A DNA stretch of 64,000 bases from Antedon bifida. Its lineage: Eukaryota > Echinodermata > Crinoidea > Comatulida > Antedonidae. The DNA is taken from assembly GCA_963402885.1 (NCBI GenBank), contig OY727102.1, forward strand, positions 620,001-684,000, read 5' to 3'. Positions 1-10,287 of this stretch are shown here, piece by piece. Made by a program: the position numbers and the translations under genes. Under the pieces are notes generated by a model, which was not told where the DNA came from, searched no databases, and saw only the letters and a program-made list of their open reading frames with translations. Position 1 is the first letter of the stretch. Each line of letters begins with the position of its first letter.

Positions 1-579
1 AGGCTATCCGGAGAGGAGATAAGACAGTGGATATGGGACTGTGGACAGTGTAATAAAGACTTGAAGTGAACAACTGTGTTCGAGACTTGAAGTGAGGCAG
101 GACGCAAGGACAATGAAATGAAAACGTTTTGATTGGAATGTACGGATGCCTAGGCGAACCACCACTCGGTATCATTCGTATTGTCGTAACACCAGGGAAG
201 AGTAATTTAACTCTTCCCTAGTAACACTAAGTAAATAGATGCATTTGCACATGATTTAGACCAGAGTTAAATTAATTGTAATTTAACTCTTCCCTGATTT
301 AGACATAATAGGTTTGTAAAATATATATGTTTACATTAGTTGGCGATAGTAACTACATTATTAGCTGTGAGTGTGAGGCAATTTTCGTTACTACATTAGC
401 TGTTGACCGTTCTACATTAGCTGGTGTTGATTTTTATTTACTACATAAGCTGTTGGTGTTTCGATATTAGCTGGTGTTTTCTACATTAACGGTTGTACAG
501 TGAAACATGCTCTTCTGTCTGCTGTGTACGAGCTAGTCTCACTGGCTACTAGTACTAGGAGTTTTTGGATGGACTGTTG

Positions 580-680
580 AACCCACAAATGTGGAAACAA
601 CCACAAATGTGAAAACGCATCACCCACAAATGTGGAAACAACCACAAATGTAATAGCGCCCACAAATTAATGTGAAAACG
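580..680. repeat. Short minisatellite, CACAAATGTGGAAACAAC type
   Basis: Four to five imperfect copies of a word of about 16-20 bp containing CACAAATGTG lie head to tail. The short open frames crossing it on the minus strand read the repeat and have no other coding support. Confidence 0.6.
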
Positions 681-1904
681 ATCAGTAGCAGAATCGGCTG
701 TGAGTTGGTTCAATACTAGTCTAGGATCCAGACGGAGTTTTGTCTTAACATAGTAAAAATATAAATATTTTGGCACATATGGCGTTTCATACGTGTATTA
801 CTTGAGTTTGGATATTTTCAGATAAAAATCGAAATAAAAACAAATAAATAAAAAAAAAAAGACAATGAATACAGACTTGGGGCAAGTCTAGTTCAATACT
901 TATAATGGGTGCACGATGCGCGTTGGATTACTATATTAAGTCGTAGTAGTTTGTTTTTATGGGTTTGCTACGAACAGACATTGGAGAGCATATGCCCCCA
1001 TTAAGATTTAAGAACTTGTGTGATCCATTGTAAGTTTGTTTATATTTAGACTGTGATTTTGGGCGACAAAGGGTGGACCTCGCAACCCTAGTGCTACCCC
1101 TCCCACTGGACCTGCCCCTGATCAGATTTACATGGTCTCTGCAGGTTTATTTTATACTGATACTGTAGACATTACACACATACTAAAAAAAAGATACCAT
1201 TTAAAAAAACTTTATTATTAATATTTGTCCTCAAGAAAAAGTTATTTTACTCCCGTCATTGGAACAACATTTATAATAATTAACATTATTAATTATCAAT
1301 AATAATTACATAAAAATATTCTAAAAACTACTGTATATACAAGACATAAGTTCATAACTATACACAGATGAAATATAACAATAAACACATTATACAATAT
1401 ATCAATTGCACGATTCATACAGAACTTATTTATTTACACTTATACTTTATTATACTGCAAAGTAGATTATTAATAATGCATTTAATATTGTCTTAATAAC
1501 AGTAACACATTAATATATACACATTAATACATCACACATGTAATAGATAATGTAATATGGCAGTATGCTCACTGTATACACATTCACTACAAATGAAATA
1601 TATCAAGATATTTTTTAAATAGGCACTGTTAAAGGGCCTAGTTTTTGTTTTGTGATTCAACCAAAATAAGATTTTGTGCAAATTTGTGTTTCATTGATTA
1701 ATCAAGCAAGTATGAGATAAACTGGACATAGGCCTATCATATAAATTATAATTTAATGTTATATACTGTAGTGTATGTAATCATATATTACACGAAAAAA
1801 GAATACAAGAAAATCATTGTTTATAAGATTCATGTTTAATGTAAAAAAAAAATCAAAGAAGAGAGAGTGAAAAACTTTATATCACCCCTGTCTGTTCTAA
1901 AATA

Positions 1905-2200
1905 CTTATTCTAGCCCTAGCCTAGGCCTAGCTAGTGCCCCAAGTCTTTACTAATACAATATATATTAATACAGTATTACTTACATTCAATCTACTTAAA
2001 AACTTTAACTTTCAATCGAATGACTGAATAAAAAGAACAACATTCCTCAAACATGTCAGACTAGACAAGCCGAGTTGAGGCAGCCAGTATTAGTAGGCCT
2101 AGCACAGGCAAACAAGATATAGAGGTTAGGCCTAGCTAGGCGCTACACAGTTTTGAGCTAGGCCTAGGGCTAGGCCCCTACCCTAGTTAGGCCTAGATAG
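1905..2200. repeat. Cluster of TAGGCCTAG palindromic words
   Basis: The palindrome TAGGCCTA and its overlapping variants (CCTAGGCCTAG, TTAGGCCTAG) recur many times in under 300 bases. The same word also appears at 5573, 16065, 16240 and 17560-17660. It looks like a genome-wide word preference or a decayed simple repeat, not a gene signal. Confidence 0.5.
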
Positions 2201-2495
2201 AGAGACTAGCCGAGACTCATCATTTGCCTTGCCTATGTTGTAGTTACTCTATAGTAATAACATTTAATACAGATTTAATTACATTCTCTGTTGCTGCAGA
2301 CTTTCAGTGTCCGATCTAAATAAATGTCTAGAATTAATATGAATTGAAAATGAAAATCGTATTTCTCTCTCCCCATGCCACACCACCAGCTAGCTGCTGC
2401 TATTTTGATCACGCGTATGATGTAGACGCGCGCGCGACAAGGAAGATGAATATGGATGAATTTAATGATTGACCAAAAGTATAACTAAAACAAAC

Positions 2496-2501
2496 TTTAT
2501 T
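2496..2501 (-). terminator. Candidate poly(A) signal of the NLR gene
   Basis: AATAAA on the minus strand, about 217 bases past the NLR stop codon at 2718. No canonical signal was seen nearer the stop. Assignment rests on position only. Confidence 0.35.
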
Positions 2502-2717
2502 TCTTAAAAAAACCAAAATTATAATAATAACCAATTATTATTAAACAGTTTTTATAAGGTATCGACTATATTACATGCCATTTTTAGATTTACAAATACA
2601 ATTCTATTGAGAATTACAATATTGACACTTATCTGCTGCGACTTTTACAAATGCGCTGTTTATATGAATTGAGACGTACACTGTACAGTCATCGGTGGAT
2701 GATGATCGTGAAATTAT

Positions 2718-5420
2718 TTAATACATAAAACGTATGTTTCTATTTGAACACTCTTCGTGAATGTGTTTGATGGCATCAACTGATAGATTGCAACCCCTCA
2801 TGTGAAGCACCTCCAGCTTAGGAAACATAATGAGTAATGAAGACATTGAATTAACATCAATGTTGTGAAGGTTATTACCATCGATATCGAGCCATTCTAA
2901 TGCTAATTGAACTTGTTTGAGAGAAAATTCTGTACCCAAGTGATTGATTGACGTCACCTGATAGATTGCAATCACTCATGTCAAGGTACGTCAGCTTAGG
3001 ACACATAATGAGAAATGATAACATTGAATTAACATCAATGTTGTGAAAGTTATTACCAGAGATATCGAGTCTTTCTAATGCTAATTGAACTTGTTTGAGA
3101 GAGCATTCTGTACCCAAGTGATTGATGACGTCACCTGATAGATTGCAATCACTCATGTCAAGGTACGTCAGCTTAGGACACATAATGAGTAATGAAGATA
3201 TTGAATTAACATCAATGTTGTGAAGGTTATTACCAGAGATATCGAGCTCAATTAATGCTAATTGAACTTGTTTGAGAGAACATTCTGTACCGAAGTGATT
3301 GATGACGTCACCTGATAGATTGCAATCCCTCATGTAAAGCATCACCAGCTTAGGACACATAATGAGAAATGAAGACATTGAATTAACATCAATGTTGTGA
3401 AGGTTATTACCAGAGATATAGAGCCTTTCTAATGGTAATTGAACTTGGTTAAGAGAACATTCTGTACCCAAGTGATTGATGACGTCACCTGATAGATTGC
3501 AATCACTCATGAAAAGCTGCCTCAGCTTAGGACACATAATGAGTAATGAAGATATTGAATTAACATCAATGTTGTGAAGGTTATTACCAGAGATATAGAG
3601 AGTATCTAATGCTAATTGAACTTGTTTGAGAGAACATTCTGTAACAAAGTGTTTGAATTCATCAGAGTCACCCAATAGATTCTTAATAATCGTTACTTCG
3701 TCACATTCAGCTATGACTACAATGTGTGCAATTACTTTTCCCTTGCATTTCCCTGCCATCCTACAACTACTGGAACTGAAATGCACCATTTCATCCTTTA
3801 AGCGATTAAGTTGCATAATTAGACGTATGAAATGCCCATCACATTGTACACCTTCAGTAATGTGATCAATGAACATTCTTGTAGAGGTAGATATATCATC
3901 CAAATGATTGCTTATTTCTAAATCCTTGCTTTCCATGTAATTAATTAATTTATTTATCACAACATCTTTATGTGGTTCTTTAACACAATCTAAATACTCC
4001 GGCAAAGAACGATATGTTGACAAATTGTTTGTAATCCAGTGATTGAAAAATGCATACGCTTTATCACCAAGGAAACCGATTGCAAACTCTCTGGCCAAAT
4101 CTAGATACCAGCTTTCTCTTATTACCTCCCATTCATTATCATCTAATGGTGTAAGTATTCGTCTTACATCTTCTGTGCATTCATTCTCGATACCTTCACT
4201 TTCACATAATTTGCACAAATAAAATCCCACCAACGACTCAACTATCAACTTGTGAGGAGGCATAAACATTCTTTCAAAATTAGATTTTGAAATTGGTGCT
4301 TCTTCGTAAACAAATCCAAGTTTTATGGCCATGTCAATCATATCTGTTGTGGATTGTGTATCATTTAAATCTTTCATGTTTATTGAAAGCTGATTTTCTT
4401 TTAAGCTTTTATACATACACTTTCCCAACAAAATCATAGCATTTACGTAATTTGCTGGAGTTTCTTCAAATTTAGAAATCTTTTGGAATTTTTCACGAGT
4501 TTCTTTAAACTGTTGTTTGTGAAACTGATTCAAAATACTACGAAAAAATTCTTTAAACAGGTCAGTCTTATCTTCAGGAAGACTTTGATTGTCTTCCCAT
4601 AGAATACAAATTGAAAGAAGTAGCATTGGATTTTTGCACATTGAATATACCTCCTCGTGTTTTCGTAGCCAACCCTGATTCATAATATCTAATTCTCTTC
4701 TAAGGGATTTTCCCATTTCTGGTTTTTCAAAATACTCAAAGTGTTTGTCAATATACTTTCCTATGCTCTTTTCATTAAATCCCTTAACTATTACATGTAC
4801 GTTACACTCTTTTTTAAATTCATCTATGTTTTCTGACCGGGAAGTAAGTATCACAGTACTTTTTTTTAAAGTGTCTTTTCTGAAAAGACTAATTACGCTT
4901 TGATTATTGAATCTCAATTCATCTAAACCGTCTAGTAGTAACACAACTTTATTGTCATGTTTCTTTATAAATTTCTTAATTAACCGTGGATCTTTTGGGA
5001 GATCTGTCTCTAAATTAAAATCTGTCATATCCAGCTGCTTTACAATTAAATCAAATATATCTTCATCTTTTTCCAAATCCCTTACACATAAAAGAAATAC
5101 AATTTTACCTTCAAAGACATTAGATTTATTATGTGTAGCCCATGTGTATGATATATGCCTTAATATGGTAGTTTTTCCAATACCTCCCTCTCCTTCTATA
5201 AGAGCTTTACATCCAGGTGTGGAACTGATAATATCTACCATTTCTTCCAATGTTGTTGGTTTGCTTCCTTTATTGTTTTCAAGTTCTTTAATCAGTTCCA
5301 TATCGGTAAACATCTGTGAAATGTCAACTTTGTATTTCTCACGCATTGTTGCAGGTGTAAATATACTGGCCCTGCTGCACTTGTCCTTTTGTATTTCAAT
5401 CAGATATGTTTCTATCTTTT
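2718..5420 (-). CDS. NLR gene, terminal exon: NACHT ATPase plus leucine-rich repeats (frameshifted near the end)
   Basis: Last exon of a predicted intracellular NOD-like receptor. Counting from the first in-frame Met (5346), the NACHT NTPase has a Walker A motif GEGGIGKT at residues 52-59, a Walker B region LLLDGLDEL at 136-144 and a sensor-1-like VILTSR at 165-170. A helical region follows, with an NLR-typical segment (MPPHKLIVESLVGFYL) and then five near-identical 59-residue leucine-rich units. The exon probably starts at 5420, not at the Met: a TTTTTTAG acceptor precedes it, the frame is open between them (EKIETYLIEIQKDKCSRAS) and the entry phase matches the upstream exon. One extra base near 2943-2949, relative to the sister repeats, shifts the frame in the last LRR unit. 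Read as given, the protein ends at 2875. The other frame resumes the LRR and stops at 2718. This could be an assembly error, an allele or a real C-terminal truncation. Family assignment is secure; the ligand is unknown. Confidence 0.9.
2774..3658 (-). repeat. Five 177-bp tandem units encoding LRR pairs
   Basis: GACGTCACC marks the unit boundary at 2950, 3127, 3304 and 3481, exactly 177 bases apart (59 codons). Each unit encodes two leucine-rich repeats, with the pattern LDISGNNLHNIDVNS followed by CPKLTYLDMSDCNLSGDVIN. Units differ mainly at the exposed positions after PKL (RQLF, VMLY, TYLD, EVLH), which are the residues expected on the concave ligand face. The array is recent, or kept alike by gene conversion. 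Confidence 0.9.
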
Positions 5421-6123
5421 CTAAAAAACAAGGAAAGTTATTCAGTAGAGAGAATCTTACACTTAATCATATTTTATTAAGCATTATTATTGTTAGTGTT
5501 AATTCATCTTTTTGATATAATAATGTAGCACCGTGAGTTGTTGAACAATTAATGGTTTGATTGTTCTTTTAGCAGGCCTAGGTAATGTCATTGTAGGTAT
5601 AATGAAATAGAAATTTGTTATAGAAATTGTTAAATTATTTAGTTTATGAAGTTATTGAAGTAATTGTTATTAGTTATACTAAAGAATTGGTTATAACAAT
5701 ATAGATTCAGATTGTTATATTTTTGTAAAAATTAGGCTATAGAGGGCGACAAACACATTTTCTTTTCTATCAAAAAAGAAAACTTTTGTTGAAAATATAA
5801 TATATAATAATATTATAACTTTAGTTGGATTGACGCTTTTACAACAGCGGCACAAACCTACAGCGGCATCCTACAGTAATTATAAAATTACAAGAGAGGG
5901 CAGCAAAACGAAAAATAAATTTATCACGAATTTCAAATAGATGTTCAGGCCCAGTTTCCGAAGTCGTATAAATATGTAAGTGTCACTATTCTAGGCATCT
6001 TTAGTTGAAAATGTTGTTAATTTTGTTGCAATAACAGAAGTTTTCATATCCGACTGCACTGAGAACAATGCATGATGATTGGAATGCAATCTAAATTAGG
6101 ACTAATAGTAGGAGCGCAATTCA

Positions 6124-6447
6124 GGAGTGAGTGAGTGGCCGAGCGGTTAAGACAGTGGAACCGTAATCACGTAGCCATAACATCGGCAGGGGTTCGAGGC
6201 TCACTCACTCCATGGTTCTGGTGGTAGAACGAGTCTTCTCGGATAAGGACTATAAACCGTAGGTCCAGTGTACACAACTTGCTCGTGTGCACTTTAAAGA
6301 ACCTAGTACATCTTTCGAGACGAGTAGGGGGTTACCCCGGTGTATTAGTACATCACAGCCACTGATCACCAACTGGGCCCTCTGGGAGATCAGTCTTTGA
6401 CTGAAGAGGTCACCCAGTATAAAGATAAAACAAACAAACAAACAAAT
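6124..6447 (+). mobile_element. tRNA-derived SINE (Ser/Leu-type head)
   Basis: The head carries an A box (GTGGCCGAGCGGTTAAGACA) and a B box (GGTTCGAGGC), with an acceptor-like stem made by GGAGTGAGTGAG and CTCACTCACTCC. The space between the boxes fits a class II tRNA with a long variable arm. A tRNA-unrelated body of about 220 bases follows, ending in CACCCAGTATAAAG and a (AAAC)n tail. The body recurs in shortened form at 62809-62942, which confirms a dispersed family. It lies in an NLR intron, antisense to that gene. Confidence 0.85.
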
Positions 6448-6509
6448 ACATTCATATGTAAAACTAGAGGTTTTTTTTAAATTATTATTTTTGTATTTCT
6501 TTTTTTTTT

Positions 6510-6765
6510 GTGGACATTGATCTTTAACCCTGACCCTTCAAAATGTAACCACAATTACATGATGAGTCATTGATCATTGTGGCTAAGTTTGGTGAGAATC
6601 GGATAAAAACTGTGGTCTCTGGGCAGTAAAATAGTTTTTTGTTAGATTTAGTGAGAATCGGATAAAAACTGTGGCCTCCAGGCTGTTCACAGACACACAC
6701 ACACACCCACACATGCACACACAAACATACAGGGGTATAATATGTCCATTCTATACACATTACCA
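6510..6765. repeat. Dispersed-repeat fragment with CA microsatellite
   Basis: GTGAGAATCGGATAAAAACTG occurs twice (about 6590 and 6651), followed by an (AC)n run and a TATGTCCATTCTATACAC end. The layout (GATCTTTAACCCTGACC, then TTTGGTGAGAATCGGA) recalls 3' ends of non-LTR elements in marine invertebrates. That family link is from memory and is not proven by the sequence. Confidence 0.45.
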
Positions 6766-6770
6766 ATACA

Positions 6771-7056
6771 ATGAATCATTTTGTTACTGTATGTCCTACA
6801 TCCCAACACAATGAAATCATTTTGTTACTGTATGTCCTACATCCCAACACAATGAAATCATTTTGTTAATGTATGTCCTACATCCCAACACAATGAAATC
6901 ATTTTGTTACTGTATGTCCTACATCCCAACACAATGAAATCATTTTGTTACTGTATGTCCTACATCCCAACACAATGAAATCATTTTGTTAATGTATGTC
7001 CTACATCCCAACACAATGCAATCATTTTGTTACTGTATGTCCTACATCCCAATATA
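6771..7056. repeat. 41-bp minisatellite, about 7 copies
   Basis: Head-to-tail copies of a 41-bp unit containing CATTTTGTTACTGTATGTCC and TACATCCCAACACAATGAA. Variation is limited to a few sites (TACTG/TAATG). The array begins about 11 bases beyond the donor site of the NLR exon at 7069-7125, so repeat expansion has reached the edge of that splice site. Confidence 0.9.
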
Positions 7057-7068
7057 GTGGTAACTAAC

Positions 7069-7125
7069 CTGTTTGTAACATCACATTTGTTCGCATTCTT
7101 TTCTTACTACTAGTTGGCGCTTCCT
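7069..7125 (-). CDS. NLR gene, basic linker exon 3 (short)
   Basis: A 57-base exon framed by a TTTGACACAG acceptor and a CAG/GTTAGT donor. Entered in phase 1 it reads EEAPTSSKKRMRTNVMLQT and leaves in phase 1, joining in frame to EKIETYL of the NACHT exon. It starts like the two longer linker exons upstream (EE-x-x-T-S-S, then basic residues), so it is a shortened relative of them. The role is inferred to be a charged flexible linker between the death-fold part and NACHT. The KKRMR cluster could act in nuclear import. Confidence 0.7.
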
Positions 7126-7292
7126 CTGTGTCAAAAAAAAAAATTACAATGACTTTCACCTAGTGAATGAAAGGATTATTTCTAGAATTAATTGGAGTAA
7201 ATTTGATAACTGGATTTCTTTGTCAAATTAATACATTTGTAAATTTTAATATTGTTGTATTATGGTTAATGTACATACTGTAAATACAATAC

Positions 7293-7415
7293 CTGATTCT
7301 GAATTAGACCTGTTCGGCTGCTTCTTCTTCCTTCTTCTTTTTTTCATTTTGGATCGGCCCCTTTTATCCTTCTTTTCTATTCCTTGTTCGTTATTACTAC
7401 TGGTCGCCGTTTCCT
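7293..7415 (-). CDS. NLR gene, basic linker exon 2
   Basis: A 123-base exon between a CTCTGTTT-complement acceptor (TTTAAACAG) and a CAG/GTATTG donor, phase 1 on both sides. It encodes 40 whole codons: ETATSSNNEQGIEKKDKRGR, then SKMKKRRRKKKQPNRSNSES. The run KKRRRKKK is a strong candidate nuclear-localisation or nucleic-acid-binding patch. It is clearly paralogous to the exon at 9232-9369, and the flanking introns are alike too (GTATTGTATTTACAGTAT after both donors), so the exon was duplicated as a genomic segment. Confidence 0.75.
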
Positions 7416-7494
7416 CTGTTTAAAATAAGAAAGAAAAACTGAATTTACAATGGTATCTACTTCGTGAATAACCAATGATTGGAGTATAAATCCC

Positions 7495-8782
7495 GCATAT
7501 TATTTGTAACGTATTGTAGTAGAACGTCTAAGGGCGCACCTTCTGGACCCATCACATTGTCTCCTTAATAGGAGTGTCTCTCTATTGAGGGGACAATACT
7601 AAATTAAACTAATGTTCAGCATATTATTTGTAACGTATTGTAGTAGAACGTCTAAGGGTGCACCTTCTGGACCTATCACATTGTCTCCTTAATAGGGGTG
7701 TCTCCCTATTAAGGGGACACTACTAAATTAAACTAATGTTCAGCATATTATTTGTAACGTATTGTAGTAGAACGTCTAAGGGCGCACCTTCTGGACCCAT
7801 CACATTGTCTCCTTAATAGGGGTGTCTCCCTATTAAGGGGACACTACTAAATTAAACTAATGTTCAGCATATTATTTGTAACGTATTGTAGTAGGAAGGG
7901 CGCACCTTCTGGACCCATTATATTGTCCCCTTAATAGGGGTGTCTCCCTATTAAGGGGACACTACTAAATTAAACTAATGTTCAGCATATTATTTGTAAC
8001 GTATTGTAGTAGAACGTCTAAGGGCGCACCTTCTGGACCCATCACATTGTCTCCTTAATAGGGGTGTCTCCCTATTAAGGGGACACTACTAAATTAAACT
8101 AATGTTCAGCATATTATTTGTAACGTATTGTAGTAGGAAGGGCGCACCTTCTGGACCCATTATATTGTCCCCTTAATAGGAGTGTCTCTCTATTGAGGGG
8201 ACAATACTAAATTAAACTAATGTTCAGCATATTATTTGTAACGTATTGTAGTAGAACGTCTAAGGGCGCACCTTCTGGACCCATCACATTGTCTCCTTAA
8301 TAGGGGTGTCTCCCTATTAAGGAGACACTACTAAATTAAACTAATGTTCAGCATATTATTTGTAACGTATTGTTGTAGAACGTCTAAGGGCGCACCTTCT
8401 GGACCTATCATATTGTCCCCCTTGTCTCCCTATTAAGGGGACACTACTAAATTAAACTAATGTTCAGCATATTATTTGTAACGTATTGTAGTAGGAAGGG
8501 CGCATCTTCTGGACCTATCATATTGTCCCCCTTGTCTCCCTATTAAGGGGACACTACTAAATTAAACTAATGTTCAGCATATTATTTGTAACGTATTGTA
8601 GTAGGAAGGGCGCATCTTCTGGACCTATCATATTGTCCCCCTTGTCTCCCTATTAAGGGGACACTACTAAATTAAACTAATGTTCAGCATATTATTTGTA
8701 ACGTATTGTAGTAGGAAGGGCGCATCTTCTGGACCTATCATATTGTCCCCCTTGTCTCCCTATTAAGGGGACACTACTAAAT
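7495..8782. repeat. Minisatellite of 110-124-bp units with perfect internal hairpin, about 11 copies
   Basis: The word CAGCATATTATTTG recurs at 7617, 7741, 7865, 7983, 8107, 8225, 8349, 8465, 8575 and 8685. Most units contain an inverted repeat CTTAATAGGG / CCCTATTAAG, extending to GTCCCC/GGGGAC in several copies. The last copies have lost one hairpin arm (CCCCCTTGTCTCCC), giving 110-bp units. The unit resembles dispersed pieces at 9100 and 23330, so the array probably grew from a MITE end. Confidence 0.9.
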
Positions 8783-9039
8783 TTCCAATTTATAGGGTTC
8801 TCGCGGAAAAACAACAAATAAATATACCACAATAAACACTAATTGATATGAACTCAAGAAATTGAGAAGTGAAACTTTAGCAACCAACGTTTCACAAATG
8901 AAAACAGTCAAGCCAAGGAAAGTATCATAAATATTATGATATCCATTTTTTGTATTAATAACGAGTATAAATGAATGTTTATTATTTGTGTTGTGATGGG
9001 AAAAAAACCATTATGAACATTAAAACGCGTCTCCGTTCC

Positions 9040-9160
9040 CTTAGGATGTCCCTTGAGCAGGGGTTGGCCGTAGTGTTAAAACACGCCCCTCAGACCATTT
9101 CGAGGGAAAAGTGTCCCCTTAATAGAGGCGTCCCAAAGGAGGGGTTTCTCGTGTTACATG
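9040..9160. mobile_element. Fragment of GTGTCCCCTTAATAG MITE family
   Basis: Contains GTGTCCCCTTAATAGAGGCG followed by TCCCAAAGGAGGGG. The same words appear at 23310-23515 and, rearranged, in the neighbouring minisatellite. The ends are not clear. Confidence 0.5.
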
Positions 9161-9231
9161 GTTGTACATTTTATTCAGACTGAATTGTACATTATATTAT
9201 ATGGTTAATTTGTATACTGTAAATACAATAC

Positions 9232-9369
9232 CTGTTTCTGATTCAGACCTGTTCGGCCGCCTCTTCCTTTTTCTTTTTTTCATTTTGGATCCACCCCTGT
9301 TAGGCCTATTATCCTTTTTTTGTATTCCTTGTTCGTTGTTAGACATACTACTGGTGGTCGGCCTTTCCT
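9232..9369 (-). CDS. NLR gene, basic linker exon 1
   Basis: A 138-base exon with TTTAAACAG acceptor and CAG/GTATTG donor, phase 1 to phase 1. It encodes 45 whole codons: ERPTTSSMSNNEQGIQKKDN, then RPNRGGSKMKKRKRKRRPNR and SESET. It shares NNEQGI, the SKMKK-basic run and PNRS with the exon at 7293-7415. Splice signals, phase and paralogy together make it very likely a real exon even though it is far too short to stand out as an open frame. Whether both copies are included in one mRNA or used alternatively cannot be told from DNA. Confidence 0.75.
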
Positions 9370-9753
9370 CTGTTTAAATAAGAATAAGAAAGAAAAACTG
9401 AATTTACAATGTTTAAATTTTAGTTCAGAATCCATTTGAAAATTACAAATGTTATCATCTGTTGGAGGTCATGTTTTTAATTGAGTATTCAATCCAATAA
9501 CAAGCCTACACAATAAGGCACTCAATATTTGTTTTTTTAATGACTGCGAGTGTCAAAAAGCATCCCAACTACGACGAGGCTAATGATCTCTCATATATTG
9601 AATACATATTGTGTTAAATAAAAACAAAATACACAAATTAACCTCTCTTTCCTACTACAACAATGGAAAACTGTGATGCCTATGTTTACACACTTATTTA
9701 CGGTGTCCGGAAATTTTTATTTCACGTACAGTGAAAGAAAATGAAATACATAC

Positions 9754-10287
9754 CTCTTCGTCTATCCTGTACAGATTTTCCAAGACAATCTGTAAACCTA
9801 GTAATGTTTGAAGATGTACTTAGAAGTTCTTCTTTATCTAGTATGAATACGGCATCCCATATATTTGTGAATTCAAATTTATTCAGTTCATCATAATTAT
9901 GAATAACATTCTTCAACTCATCTTGTCCAATTTGTCTTAACATCTTGAACAGTTGTTTACGAGATGCTGCGAGCGTCTCTTCATCAACAAGTTGAACATT
10001 GTTATCTGCCATATACTGGTCAATTTGACCTACAGCTTCACTGAAACCTGTCAGATTAGCTATGTTGAGCAAAAGCCTGACTTTACGCGGTGTGATTTCA
10101 CCGGTTCGTTGAAGTTCATTAAATAAACTCATTGCTGTAACATCATCACGATCAAGGTCTTCTAATTGTATGTATCCATGCAGGCAGAATCTCAACCACT
10201 TAAAATATCGACCATTATAGTGTTTGCTAAGTTGAAATTTTAAAATTTGGAACTTTTCTTTAAGGTCTTCATCACATTCAGTTTTGT
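9754..10287 (-). CDS. NLR gene, death-effector-domain-like exon
   Basis: A 534-base exon, entered after TTTTGCCAG and left at AGAG/GTATGT, phase 1 on both sides. Joined to the start exon, the protein begins MATDKTECDEDLKEKF. Residues about 17-98 have the six-helix pattern of a death effector domain (FKWLRFCL, then DVTAMSLFNELQRTGEITP, then VRLLLNIANLTG). Residues about 112-175 (LFKMLRQIGQDEL, then IWDAVFILDKEELLSTSSNI) look like a second, weaker death-fold domain. DEDs mediate homotypic assembly with adaptors and caspases of the FADD/caspase-8 type. The usual RxDL motif is not evident. A Met upstream of the acceptor (10318) opens the same frame, but splicing explains the start better. Confidence 0.75.

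Larger units (their letters stand above)
1..2495. other. AT-rich intergenic flank with small repeats
   Basis: No coding region is supported here. The visible structure is a 10-bp-arm hairpin at 194-219 (AGGGAAGAGT / ACTCTTCCCT) whose right half recurs at 279-295, a degenerate tandem of CTACATTAGCTG-like words at 340-490, a short minisatellite built on CCACAAATGTGGAAACAA at 580-680, and a block at 1905-2200 crowded with TAGGCCTAG words. The remainder is AT-rich and looks featureless. Confidence 0.6.
5421..7068 (-). other. NLR intron with SINE, LINE-like tail and 41-bp minisatellite
   Basis: Intron between the basic linker exon at 7069 and the NACHT exon. It holds AT-rich DNA at 5421-6120, then the SINE, the CA-rich repeat and the 41-bp array listed separately. 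GAGGGCGAC and GAGGGCAGC words near 5750 and 5890 resemble MITE ends of this genome, but I could not define element borders. Confidence 0.55.
7416..9231 (-). other. NLR intron filled by hairpin minisatellite
   Basis: Intron between linker exons 1 and 2. About 1.28 kb of its 1.82 kb is the 110-124-bp array (listed separately). The rest (8785-9231) is AT-rich and contains a fragment of the related GTGTCCCCTTAATAG repeat at about 9040-9160. Confidence 0.6.

Noticed and set aside
1-190. Possible end of a long terminal repeat
   Set aside because: An AATAAA and a GT-rich tail are present, but no partner repeat, primer site or coding relic is visible, so there is no family evidence.
3626-5515. Plus-strand frames opposite the NACHT exon
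   Set aside because: They are complements of the NACHT-LRR coding sequence and show no domains.
7495-8782. Regular direct repeats resembling a CRISPR array
   Set aside because: The whole unit of 110-124 bp is conserved, with no unique spacers, in a eukaryotic intron.
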